Shown here: positions 13,624-21,660 of the stretch, one piece after another | Numbering within the stretch: the stretch's first letter is position 1 | Layout: every line of letters begins with the position of its first letter | Assembly (NCBI GenBank): GCA_964352375.1 | Contig: CAYGSA010000015.1 | Coordinates: 1 to 30,559, forward strand | DNA: 30,559 bases | From: UBA1672 sp964352375 | Lineage (GTDB): Bacteria; Pseudomonadota; Alphaproteobacteria; Micavibrionales; Micavibrionaceae | Reading direction: 5' to 3' | Notes under the pieces: model-generated | What the model saw: the letters and a program-made list of their open reading frames with translations, nothing else | Databases searched by the model: none | Told to the model about the DNA's origin: nothing | Program-made: the position numbers and the translations under genes

Positions 13624-15542
13624 AGGGCTTTGTTCATAAATTCTGACATACGACGTGCGAACTCTGTTGGGTTTTGTATGGGTTCACCTTGTATTATTCT
13701 GGCTTGGTCAAGTAGCAGAAAAGCCGCATCGGTGATGTCTTTTCCAGATTTATGTGTTTCTGCCAGTTTTTGAATGAGAGGGTGGTTTATGTTGACCTCT
13801 AAGACTGGTTTGCTTTCGGCTTGATATTTTTGGTGTAGCCTGAGGACGCGCTCCATGTACATGTCTGTGCTGTTGTCTGCGGCAACGAGGCAGACGGGAG
13901 AGTCTGTAAGGCGGTTTGATTTACGAACATTGTGAACGGCGTTTTCCAATGTTTTTGTCATTTTTTCGAGTAATGTTGTTATTTTCTCGTTTTCAGGTTC
14001 ATTTTGTTTTTCATCGTTCTCACTCTCGGTTTTATCGAATTCGACTTCACCTTTTGTAATGGATTGGAAGGGTTTGTCTTTATAATCAAGGACGCTTTGA
14101 AGCCAGAAATCATCGATTGTATCTGTGAAGAACAGAACCTCAATGCCTTTGGCTTTGAAGCCTTCGAGTTGGGGCGAGTTTTTGATGTTCATCAGGTTTT
14201 CACCGCTGAGGTAATAAATCTTATCTTGGCCGTCTTTCATGCGTTCGACGTAATCGGTGAGGGTTGTGAATTTCTCACCATTTTCATGTGATGAATAAAA
14301 ACGGCAAACTTTTAGAAGTGATTCGCGGTGTTCGGGCGCGTCGTATAGCCCTTCTTTTAGAGCGGGGCCGAATTGCCCCCAGAAGGCGGCGAAACCAGGC
14401 GGATCGTTGCGCGATAATTTATCGAGATCGCCGAGCACTTTGCGGGCGACGGCGCTTCGGATTTTTTCGATTGTCGGGTTATATTGTAGTGTCTCGCGGC
14501 TGATGTTAAGGGGCAGGTCTTCGCTGTCGATTATGCCGCGCATAAAGCGGAGCCATGGGTACATAAGTGTTTCAAGTTCATCTGTGATGAAGACGCGGCG
14601 TACGTACAGACGTACGAAATGTTTGCGGCTGGGATCGAATAAGTCCCATGGGCGCAGTGTCGGGATGTAGAGAAGCCCTGTGAATTCGATCTTGCCTTCT
14701 GCACGCCAGTGGGATGTTAGGAGAGGCTCGTCATAGCCGCCAGAGATATATTTATAAAACTCATCATAGTCTTGTTTCGTGATGTCTGATTTTGAACGCA
14801 TCCAAAGTGCGGAGGCGGTGTTGATGGCTTCGGCGTCTTTGTCTTTGTTAACTTCTGATGGTGCTCCCAGGAAGATTGGGACACTGATATGGTCAGAATA
14901 TTCTTGGACGGTGGCTTTGATTTTATCATCAAGCAGAAACTCTGAGGCTTCGTCCTTAATATAGAGTGTGATGGCGGTGCCGCGATTGCCGTTAAGGCGG
15001 GCGGTTTGGATTTCATTTGCGGGGGTGATTGTGAAGCCCGTTTTTCCGTTTGATTCCCATGCCCATGTTTCTTTCGTTCCAGCTTTGCGGCTGATGACCT
15101 CGATTTTGTGTGCGACCATGTATCCGGCATAAAACCCAACGCCGAATTGGCCGATAAGTTTTAGAGCATCGTCTTTCTGATCTTTTGCTGCTTTTATTTT
15201 TTCCATCAGGGCGGCGGTGCCTGATTTTGCAATTACGCCAAGGTTTTCGGCGAGGTCTTTGTCGTTCATGCCGATTCCATTGTCGACAAGTGTGACTGTG
15301 CGTGTTGTTGTGTCTTTATATACACAGATGCGAAATTCTGGATTGTCTTTGGTCAGGTCGGGATTTTCTATGGCATCATAGCGCAGGCGGTCACATGCAT
15401 CGGCTGCGTTGGAAATAAGTTCACGCAGGAAAACGTCGTGATTTGTGTAAAGCGCATGGGCAACAATATCGAGGAGGCGCGAGACATCTGCGCCGAAGGC
15501 TTGCTGTTCTGGTTGCTCTTGTTGTTTTTCTTGTGCGCTCAT
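13620..15542 (-). CDS. htpG: Molecular chaperone HtpG (bacterial Hsp90)
   Basis: This 640-residue protein is a full-length Hsp90 homologue, an ATP-driven dimeric chaperone of the cytoplasm. The GHKL ATPase domain shows FLRELISNAADACDRLRYDA (38-57, with the catalytic Glu and Mg-binding Asn), VDNGIGM (86-92) and GQFGVGFYAGYMV (131-143). The middle domain has LYIPTLRPWDLFD, VRLYVRRVFI and LPLNISRETLQ with its gamma-phosphate Arg. The C-terminal dimerisation part ends SEFMNKAL. ATG 15542 is preceded by AAAAGGAG. A longer frame upstream lacks a better start. pdxH ends 13 bases before, with the htpG ribosome binding site overlapping its stop region, so the two form an operon. Confidence 0.97.
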   Translation of the reverse strand: MSAQEKQQEQPEQQAFGADVSRLLDIVAHALYTNHDVFLRELISNAADACDRLRYDAIENPDLTKDNPEFRICVYKDTTTRTVTLVDNGIGMNDKDLAENLGVIAKSGTAALMEKIKAAKDQKDDALKLIGQFGVGFYAGYMVAHKIEVISRKAGTKETWAWESNGKTGFTITPANEIQTARLNGNRGTAITLYIKDEASEFLLDDKIKATVQEYSDHISVPIFLGAPSEVNKDKDAEAINTASALWMRSKSDITKQDYDEFYKYISGGYDEPLLTSHWRAEGKIEFTGLLYIPTLRPWDLFDPSRKHFVRLYVRRVFITDELETLMYPWLRFMRGIIDSEDLPLNISRETLQYNPTIEKIRSAVARKVLGDLDKLSRNDPPGFAAFWGQFGPALKEGLYDAPEHRESLLKVCRFYSSHENGEKFTTLTDYVERMKDGQDKIYYLSGENLMNIKNSPQLEGFKAKGIEVLFFTDTIDDFWLQSVLDYKDKPFQSITKGEVEFDKTESENDEKQNEPENEKITTLLEKMTKTLENAVHNVRKSNRLTDSPVCLVAADNSTDMYMERVLRLHQKYQAESKPVLEVNINHPLIQKLAETHKSGKDITDAAFLLLDQARIIQGEPIQNPTEFARRMSEFMNKAL

Positions 15543-15555
15543 ATTCTTCTCCTTT

Positions 15556-16143
15556 TTAGGGGTATAGTCTTTGTATATCCCAGTTATGGCCTGTTTTAGT
15601 GTATGTAAAGCGATCATGCAAGCGGTCTGGGTTATCCCACCAGAATTCGATCTTGTTTGGTTTTACGCGGTAGCCTCTCCAATATTTGGGGCGCGGTACT
15701 GTACCGGGATATTTTTGTTCTAGTTCTGTTGTGCGTTCAATTAGGTGTTTACGGCTTTTTAAGGGGCGGGATTGTTGAGAGGCCCAAGCACCGATTTGGC
15801 GTGTGCGGGGGCGGGAGGCGAAATATTCATCAGCTTCAGCTTCTGAGACTTGTTCTATAATGCCTTCGACGCGGACTTGCTTTCGTAAAGATTTCCAATG
15901 AAAGCAAAGTGCTACGTATGGGTTTTGATCCATTTCGTTGCCTTTTTGACTTTCTGCATTTGTATGGAATTTAAAGCCTTTTTCGTTGGCTTCTTTAAGA
16001 AGAACCATGCGCACGGAGGGGTGTCCGTTTTTTGTACAGGTTGCAATTGCCATTGCGTCAGGATCGTTGATTTCACTTTGTTTTGCTTGGGCGAGCCAAT
16101 CGTGAAAGAGTTCAAGAGGGCAATCGGGTAAATTATTTTTCAT
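15556..16143 (-). CDS. pdxH: Pyridoxine/pyridoxamine 5'-phosphate oxidase
   Basis: The product oxidises pyridoxine- or pyridoxamine-5'-phosphate to pyridoxal phosphate with FMN and O2. From ATG 16143 it has 195 residues. ATG 16188 would add 15 and cannot be excluded, since an AGGA lies between them at an awkward distance. Family blocks are present: PDAMAIATCTKNGHPSVRMVLLKEANEKGFKFHTN (FMN site), QNPYVALCFHWKSLRKQVRVEG, SRPRTRQIGAWASQQSRPL, YWRGYRVKPNKIEFWWDNPDRLHDRF and the terminal W..QRLYP. It sits upstream of htpG with 13 bases between. PLP from this enzyme is the cofactor of the HemA encoded 4 kb away, although no shared regulation is visible. Confidence 0.96.
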   Translation of the reverse strand: MKNNLPDCPLELFHDWLAQAKQSEINDPDAMAIATCTKNGHPSVRMVLLKEANEKGFKFHTNAESQKGNEMDQNPYVALCFHWKSLRKQVRVEGIIEQVSEAEADEYFASRPRTRQIGAWASQQSRPLKSRKHLIERTTELEQKYPGTVPRPKYWRGYRVKPNKIEFWWDNPDRLHDRFTYTKTGHNWDIQRLYP

Positions 16144-16256
16144 TTTTTTGAATGGTTTCCTGTGCGTGTTCGTATTATAACTATGCATTCATTTTATAAA
16201 TGGATATACTCTGCAATTCAAACACCAAATTATTACAATGGTGAAAGGTAAAAAGT

Positions 16257-16739
16257 ATGAAGAATTTTGCAATAGTGACAATGGTTGTTTCCATGTTTGC
16301 GTTGAGCGCGTGTGAATCAATACAAGGTGCAGGCACAAAACAGACCGTTGGTGGTGCTGGTGGTGCTGTGGTTGGAGGGCTTTTAGGCTCTAAGGTCGGT
16401 AAAGGTTCCGGACAGCTTTGGGCGACAGGCGCGGGCGTTTTGCTTGGTGCGTTGATCGGAAGTGAAGTTGGTAAGTCTCTTGATAAGGCTGATATGAATT
16501 ACATGGAACATGCAACGAGACAGGCGCAAAGCGCACCTGTGGGTGAGCCGATTTCTTGGTCTAATCCTGAATCCGGTAATTCGGGTGAGGTTATCCCAAC
16601 GCGTGATGGCTACACTGCTAGTGGTAAATACTGCCGTGAGTTCCAACAAAAAGTTTATATTGGCGGTCGTGAAGAGTCTGCTTATGGCACGGCGTGTCAA
16701 CAGCCTGATGGTAGCTGGGAAATTGTAAACCCCTCGTGA
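16257..16739 (+). CDS. 17 kDa surface-antigen type glycine-zipper lipoprotein
   Basis: The 160-residue product has a lipoprotein signal, MKNFAIVTMVVSMFALSAC, with the lipid-modified Cys19. A glycine-zipper two-helix segment follows (VGGAGGAVVGGLLGSKVGKGSGQLWATGAGVLLGALIGSEVGKSLD, about 31-76). A C-terminal globular domain with YCREFQQKVYIGGREESAYGTACQQPDGSWEIV is typical of the rickettsial 17 kDa antigen and related outer-membrane lipoproteins. The two cysteines in that domain could pair. It should be anchored to the outer membrane, and the glycine zipper suggests oligomers or membrane insertion. AAAGG precedes ATG 16257. The gene is divergent from pdxH and converges on the next gene with only three bases between stops. 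Confidence 0.9.
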   Translation: MKNFAIVTMVVSMFALSACESIQGAGTKQTVGGAGGAVVGGLLGSKVGKGSGQLWATGAGVLLGALIGSEVGKSLDKADMNYMEHATRQAQSAPVGEPISWSNPESGNSGEVIPTRDGYTASGKYCREFQQKVYIGGREESAYGTACQQPDGSWEIVNPS

Positions 16740-16742
16740 TTA

Positions 16743-18224
16743 TTACTGATCTGGAGTTTTTGCGTATTTCATAAAGTCTTTATCTTGTTGTTCCAGATCG
16801 ACCTGTGTCAGGATTTGATCTGGGACTTTTTCTTCCTTAGCAAGTTTTAGCGCATAGAGTGCATTGTATATGGTTGTGAATTCTTCATTCTCTGCGCTTA
16901 GTTCTATGATGTCATCTTGAGAAAGGTGTTTTCCTGATAGGCGCTGTTTGAAAATATAATATGAGAAGTGATTTAGTGTATCCCAGTGAATGGCACTAAA
17001 TTCAGACCAGAAGACTTCTTTGGATTGTTCAATAATGCTGGGAAGGATGTCAGTGTTTTCACAATGCTTTATCATTTCAGATGCCCTAAGGAGCGCTCCT
17101 GCGGACCAGCCCATAGCGTCATTTTTAGAAAGTAACTCGTTTTGCTTGTAGGCGATATCTAGTAGCTCTTTGTGATTAGACGTCTGCCTTACTTTATTTA
17201 AGGCTGATTCCATTATTTTTTTACCCATCATCCGATGTGTTTGTGCGTTGGTTTCTGGTTTTGTGAAAGGGTTATTAATTTGGAAACCGGATATCGATTC
17301 TGGCTTAATTTCCATTTTTTCGGCGACCATATCGGCTATTGCCTGTGTGTGCGTGTTTTCGGCTGTATAAAGTGCTGCGCCGATTATTATTTCAGGAGAA
17401 TGTCCGGTCCAAGCCATTTGTTGCGCTGGAAGGGAAAAACTTTTCCATTGTTCAACGATTGATGTGTCATAGATTTCGCGGATTTCTTCGGTCATCTTTA
17501 CAGCTGCAAAAACCGTCTTTTTTTCTTTTTTATACTTTTGCGTTAGTTTTTTGACGATCACTTCGAGTTGATCTGTGCAGACAGGGAATGGAAATTGTTC
17601 TGACCTGAACCCTTTTTGCGGTGTGAGAGTGTCGCTCAAGCGTTGTTCGTTCATTATTTTTATGACATTTTTGCGTCCTGATAAGGTTTGTGCACAGACG
17701 GAAAAGATGTCTGCCATGAGATTGCATAAGGCTAATTCTTCTTCGTTAACATTTGGAATGAGGACATTATTGTCGTCTATGAAGCTTGCCATGTTTGCGC
17801 GGCGGCGGTTCTTTTTTGTTTCTAAATACTCGCGGTACGTTGCGATGGCGTGCCAGGCAATGGAATATGCATGATTACGAAGATTTTCTTCGTTCGTGAA
17901 TCGTTCATGATTTATAAGGCAGAGCGCAAAATATGAATTGTGTCTGCAAAACCCTAAAAACCCCGGTGTGTTATGGCGTGCGATTGAAACGAATCGAGAC
18001 TTATTCTTTCTCATTATTTTTTCAACAGCATCTTGATCGTGATAGTCGGTTAGGTATTTACCCGCAGGGTGTTCATTTATGATGTCAAATTCTTTTGTCA
18101 GCGTTTCTCTGCGCGTGTTTTCGCCATGCACACAGAAATGGATATGCAGGTCAGGAAATGAATTTTGAATTTGTCTTCGCGTCACGTTGCAGATGTGCCG
18201 CGCTGTTTTTTTATCCAGGCTCAT
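16743..18224 (-). CDS. Large hypothetical protein, 493 aa
   Basis: Family not recognised. The protein is soluble, mostly helical and lacks a signal peptide. Features that look conserved are a histidine-bearing helix LRNHAYSIAWHAIATYREYLE (about 115-135) followed by NEEELALCNLMADIFSV, and a second block PAQQMAWTGHSPEIIIGAALYTAENTHTQAIADMVAE. The His/Glu/Asp residues of the first block could bind a metal, but no named motif fits. A lysine-rich segment lies near the middle (KKLTQKYKKEKK). ATG 18224 has no Shine-Dalgarno sequence; the bases just before it read ACCTCC, so translation may be weak or may start differently. The stretch is AT-rich compared with fabI next to it. Confidence 0.72.
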   Translation of the reverse strand: MSLDKKTARHICNVTRRQIQNSFPDLHIHFCVHGENTRRETLTKEFDIINEHPAGKYLTDYHDQDAVEKIMRKNKSRFVSIARHNTPGFLGFCRHNSYFALCLINHERFTNEENLRNHAYSIAWHAIATYREYLETKKNRRRANMASFIDDNNVLIPNVNEEELALCNLMADIFSVCAQTLSGRKNVIKIMNEQRLSDTLTPQKGFRSEQFPFPVCTDQLEVIVKKLTQKYKKEKKTVFAAVKMTEEIREIYDTSIVEQWKSFSLPAQQMAWTGHSPEIIIGAALYTAENTHTQAIADMVAEKMEIKPESISGFQINNPFTKPETNAQTHRMMGKKIMESALNKVRQTSNHKELLDIAYKQNELLSKNDAMGWSAGALLRASEMIKHCENTDILPSIIEQSKEVFWSEFSAIHWDTLNHFSYYIFKQRLSGKHLSQDDIIELSAENEEFTTIYNALYALKLAKEEKVPDQILTQVDLEQQDKDFMKYAKTPDQ

Positions 18225-18327
18225 GGAGGTACTTCGTTAAGTGTGTTTATATTTTACACAGGATATGATTATATCAGAAATATCAATTTCTAATAGGTGT
18301 TAATTTTTTGATAGACCGTATTAATGT

Positions 18328-18344
18328 TAGTAGGTTTGCTACTA
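18328..18344. promoter_or_regulatory. Inverted repeat before fabI
   Basis: TAGTAG (18328-18333) and CTACTA (18339-18344) are perfect 6-bp arms around GTTTG, 32 bases before the fabI ATG. It could be an operator or a hairpin in the fabI leader. The 152-base gap that holds it (18225-18376) contains no other gene. Confidence 0.3.
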
Positions 18345-18376
18345 GACGTGGCGCTGTAAATGTGTAGGATAAATTT

Positions 18377-19213
18377 ATGATGAATAATGAATTTTTAAAA
18401 GGTAAACGTGGCCTTGTGATGGGCGTAGCGAATGATCGTTCCATTGCTTGGGGCATCGCTGAAATGGCCGCTGCTAGTGGTGCGGAGCTTGCATTTACGT
18501 ATCAGGGGGACGCGCTTCTTAAACGTGTAAAGCCTTTGGCGGAGCGTGTGGGCGCGGATCTCATTATCCCGTGCGATGTTACGGATATGGACAGTGTTGA
18601 TGCGGCTTTTGCGCAAATTGAAGAGGTTTGGGGCGAAATTGATTTTGTTGTGCATGCGATTGCATTTTCCGATAAGAATGAATTGGATGGTATGTATCTT
18701 GATACGAGCCGTGATAATTTTCTGCGTACGATGGATATCTCGGTGTATTCCTTCACAGCGGTGGCGCAACGCGCTGTGCCGTTGATGAAGGATGGTGGGT
18801 CGCTTTTGACTTTGACCTATTACGGCGCGGAGCAAGTCATGCCTCATTATAATGTTATGGGCGTTGCGAAGGCGGCGCTTGAGGCCAGCGTTAAGTATTT
18901 GGCGGCTGACCTTGGTAAAGACAATATCCGTGTGAATGCGATCTCTGCGGGGCCGATCAAGACTTTGGCGGCGAGTGGTATTGGTGATTTCCGTTTCATT
19001 TTGAAATGGAATGAATTGAATGCACCGCTGAAGCGTAATGTGACGATTGAGGATGTAGGTCGTTCTAGTTTGTTCTTGCTTTCTGATTTAGGTAGTGGTG
19101 TGACCGGTGAGATTTTGCATGTTGATAGCGGTTACCACACGGTTGGTATGCTGTCGGTTGATAATGTTGAAAAGACTGCAGAATTGTTGGCCACTATGAA
19201 GCCGAAAGATTGA
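18377..19213 (+). CDS. fabI: Enoyl-[acyl-carrier-protein] reductase (NADH), FabI type
   Basis: This 278-residue short-chain dehydrogenase-like enzyme reduces enoyl-ACP in the last step of fatty-acid elongation. The cofactor-binding start KGKRGLVMGVANDRSIAWGIA has the FabI-specific spacing GVANxRSIAWGI. The active site is LTYYGAEQVMPHYNVMGVAKAALE with Tyr148, Tyr158 and Lys165, as in FabI (Y-x9-Y-x6-K). The lid segment AISAGPIKTLAASGIGDF follows, then LSDLGSGVTGEILHVDSGYH. AGGAT lies a few bases before ATG 18377, and a second ATG follows directly. It heads a rightward run ending in aroC and sppA. FabI close to aroC is a common alphaproteobacterial arrangement. Confidence 0.97.
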   Translation: MMNNEFLKGKRGLVMGVANDRSIAWGIAEMAAASGAELAFTYQGDALLKRVKPLAERVGADLIIPCDVTDMDSVDAAFAQIEEVWGEIDFVVHAIAFSDKNELDGMYLDTSRDNFLRTMDISVYSFTAVAQRAVPLMKDGGSLLTLTYYGAEQVMPHYNVMGVAKAALEASVKYLAADLGKDNIRVNAISAGPIKTLAASGIGDFRFILKWNELNAPLKRNVTIEDVGRSSLFLLSDLGSGVTGEILHVDSGYHTVGMLSVDNVEKTAELLATMKPKD

Positions 19214-19223
19214 TTCTGTTCGA

Positions 19224-19685
19224 ATGATCTGGTTCAAAGATTACACACTCGATTTTTTACAAGGCATGCGCGCTGCGAATATGGGCGAGCATCTTGGGCT
19301 TGAGCTTACAGATGTTGGTGATAACTCCTTGACTGGGCGCATGCCTGTTGACCACCGTACAACGCAGCCTTTTGGGATTTTGCATGGCGGGGCGAGCTGT
19401 GTTTTGGCGGAGACGCTTGGCAGTGTTGCGGCGTGGATGACCATTGACCCTGATAAATACCGCGCCGTTGGCCTTGAGATTAACTGTAACCATATTCGCG
19501 CAGTGACTGAAGGTTATGTTGTTGGTACGTGTACGCCCTTGCATACAGGCAGACGTACACAGGTTTGGCAGATTGACATGGTTGAAGAAACAACGGGCAA
19601 GCGTTCGGCTTTTAGTCGCTTGACTGTTGCGGTGATTGATCACGGCACGCTGAGCGCGCAGAAGGATAAGGTTCTTGTTACCTAA
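19224..19685 (+). CDS. Hotdog-fold thioesterase (PaaI/YdiI-like)
   Basis: The 153-residue protein has the single hotdog domain of acyl-CoA thioesterases. The motif FGILHGGASCVLAETLGSVAA is the family HGG...aE.lgS segment, whose Glu or Asp activates the attacking water. Later strands read YRAVGLEINCNHIRAVTEGYVVGTCTPLHTGRRTQVWQIDM, then RLTVAVID. Related enzymes cleave phenylacetyl-CoA, 1,4-dihydroxy-2-naphthoyl-CoA or aryl-carrier esters, and the substrate here is not evident. Its place directly after fabI (10 bases) suggests a link with acyl-chain turnover, an inference from context. The stop lies inside the start region of the next gene, with an 11-base overlap. Confidence 0.9.
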   Translation: MIWFKDYTLDFLQGMRAANMGEHLGLELTDVGDNSLTGRMPVDHRTTQPFGILHGGASCVLAETLGSVAAWMTIDPDKYRAVGLEINCNHIRAVTEGYVVGTCTPLHTGRRTQVWQIDMVEETTGKRSAFSRLTVAVIDHGTLSAQKDKVLVT

Positions 19686-20565
19686 AAATACAAGAATATC
19701 TATATTTATTATGATCGCTGCTTTTTTGACATCGTCTTGTACATATCTTGGGCTTCGGGCGATTAACCTTCCTAGTTATTTTAAAACTTATGATCGGGTG
19801 CATGACATTGCTTTTGACACAAAACATAATCTTAAGTTGGATATATATTCTCCGAAAGGGGCAAAAGCGGGGGAATATCCTGTGCTTGTTTTTTTCTATG
19901 GAGGGCGCTGGACAACGGGACAAAGACAAGATTACCGTTTTATTGCCGATCAGTTTGTTGACCGTGGATATGTTGTGGTTGTGCCTGATTATCGTAAATA
20001 TCCTGATGTTAAGTTTCCTGTATTTGTTGAGGATGGTGCGGCGGCTGTTTATTGGGTGCATGAGAATATCTCAAGATATGGAGGTGACGCTGAACAGATT
20101 GTTATATCTGGTCATTCAGCGGGGGCGCATATTGGTGGTTTAATCGTGACCAATCAGAAATATTTAAAGCAAGAAATTAATATAAAAGCTTTTTCAGGGC
20201 TTTCTGGGCCTTATGCTTTTACACCTAATGAGCCTGATTTAATTGATATGTTTGGGCCTGAATCACAATATCCGCAGATCAGAGTAACGACGTTTGTTGA
20301 TGGTGATGAGCCGCCTATGTTGCTTCAATATGGTGAGCAGGATGATCTGGTTGCCGCTTTTAATCATGAACGTCTTGAGCTTTCTTTGACTAAAAATAAG
20401 CAGGATGTTCAGGTGATCACTTATCCTGAATTTGATCATGTTGGTCTTTTAATTGCGCTGTCATGGGCCAGAGATCGTGAAAGCCGTGTTGCTAATGACA
20501 TTGATACTTTTTTCAAACACGTTTTAAAAGATACGAAAAATGTGTCGCATCGCGCTGAAAAATAG
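19675..20565 (+). CDS. Lipoprotein alpha/beta hydrolase (carboxylesterase-like)
   Basis: The 296-residue product starts at TTG 19675, supported by AAGGATAAGG just before it. The leader MLPKNTRISIFIMIAAFLTSSC has a lipobox with the lipid-carrying Cys at 22. The mature part is an esterase/lipase of the BD-FAE or hormone-sensitive lipase type: the oxyanion segment FFYGGRW, the nucleophile elbow GHSAGAH with Ser148, the acid in GEQDDLV and the base in EFDHVG complete a Ser-Asp-His triad. It should act at the inner or outer membrane on the periplasmic side. The substrate is unknown. It overlaps the thioesterase gene by 11 bases and lies 14 bases before aroC, so all are probably co-transcribed. Confidence 0.88.
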   Translation: MLPKNTRISIFIMIAAFLTSSCTYLGLRAINLPSYFKTYDRVHDIAFDTKHNLKLDIYSPKGAKAGEYPVLVFFYGGRWTTGQRQDYRFIADQFVDRGYVVVVPDYRKYPDVKFPVFVEDGAAAVYWVHENISRYGGDAEQIVISGHSAGAHIGGLIVTNQKYLKQEINIKAFSGLSGPYAFTPNEPDLIDMFGPESQYPQIRVTTFVDGDEPPMLLQYGEQDDLVAAFNHERLELSLTKNKQDVQVITYPEFDHVGLLIALSWARDRESRVANDIDTFFKHVLKDTKNVSHRAEK

Positions 20566-20579
20566 GCATAATAGCGGCT

Positions 20580-21650
20580 ATGTCAGGTAATCGATTTGGA
20601 ACACTCTTTCAGTATACGACTTTTGGTGAGAGCCACGGGGCGGCGATTGGCGCGGTTGTTGATGGTGTGCCGCCGCGCATTGCCATTGACGTGGCGTATC
20701 TTCAGCAATTCCTTGATAAACGCAAGCCGGGGCAGAGCCGTCATACAACGCAGCGCCGCGAGGCTGATGAGGTGCAGATTCTCTCTGGTGTGTTTGAGGG
20801 GATGACGACTGGGACGCCTATTGGATTGCTGATTCACAACCAAGATCAGAAATCTAAGGATTACGGCGATATCAAAGACAAGTTCCGACCGGGGCATGCG
20901 GATTATACGTATCATGAAAAGTACGGGCATCGTGATTATCGTGGCGGTGGGCGATCGTCTGCGCGTGAGACGGCGATGCGCGTTGCGGCAGGCGGTGTTG
21001 CGCGCCGCGTGTTGGAAAGCCAAATAGGCGATCATGTTCAAATTCGTGCAGCTGTGGTTCAGGTCGGTACGGAGACTTTGAATCGTGCGAATTGGGATTG
21101 GGATGAGGTTGATCAGAACCCGTTCTTTAGCCCTGATGCGCAGGCCGCTGAAGATTGGGCGACTTATCTGGATGGCGTGCGTAAGGCTGGTTCTAGTGCG
21201 GGAGCGATCATCGAAGTGTATGCTAGCGGTATTCCTGCGGGTCTTGGTGCGCCTGTCTATGATAAGCTTGATTCTGATTTGGCCAAGGCGATGATGAGCA
21301 TTAATGCGGTTAAGGCGGTTGAAATTGGGAATGGGTTTGAGTCTGTGTCTTTGGGCGGTGCGGATAACGCTGATGAAATACGCTCTGATGGGTTTCAGTC
21401 GAATAATGCGGGCGGTATTTTGGGGGGGATTTCTTCGGGGCAGGATATCGTTGTGCGCGTTGCGTTTAAGCCGACGAGCTCTATTTTGACGCCTGTGAAA
21501 ACGGTTGATAAGGATGGCAATGAAACCGATATCATCACAAAAGGGCGGCATGATCCATGTGTTGGCATTCGCGGCGCGCCTGTGGTTGAGGCGATGATGG
21601 CTTGCGTCTTGGCTGATCATTGGTTGAGGCATAAAGCGCAATGTTTGTAA
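20580..21650 (+). CDS. aroC: Chorismate synthase
   Basis: This 356-residue enzyme turns 5-enolpyruvylshikimate-3-phosphate into chorismate with reduced FMN, the last step of the common aromatic pathway. All signatures are present: SGNRFGTLFQYTTFGESHGAAIGAVVDGVPP at the start, RPGHADYTYHEKYGHRDYRGGGRSSARETAMRVAAGGVARRVL in the middle (FMN-binding Arg and His residues), GGILGGISSGQDIVVRVAFKPTSSI, and RHDPCVGIRGAPVVEAMMACVLADHWL at the end. The start at ATG 20580 agrees with the family. It lies in a rightward run after fabI and is followed ten bases later by sppA. Confidence 0.98.
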   Translation: MSGNRFGTLFQYTTFGESHGAAIGAVVDGVPPRIAIDVAYLQQFLDKRKPGQSRHTTQRREADEVQILSGVFEGMTTGTPIGLLIHNQDQKSKDYGDIKDKFRPGHADYTYHEKYGHRDYRGGGRSSARETAMRVAAGGVARRVLESQIGDHVQIRAAVVQVGTETLNRANWDWDEVDQNPFFSPDAQAAEDWATYLDGVRKAGSSAGAIIEVYASGIPAGLGAPVYDKLDSDLAKAMMSINAVKAVEIGNGFESVSLGGADNADEIRSDGFQSNNAGGILGGISSGQDIVVRVAFKPTSSILTPVKTVDKDGNETDIITKGRHDPCVGIRGAPVVEAMMACVLADHWLRHKAQCL

Positions 21651-21660
21651 GGTTTGTATT

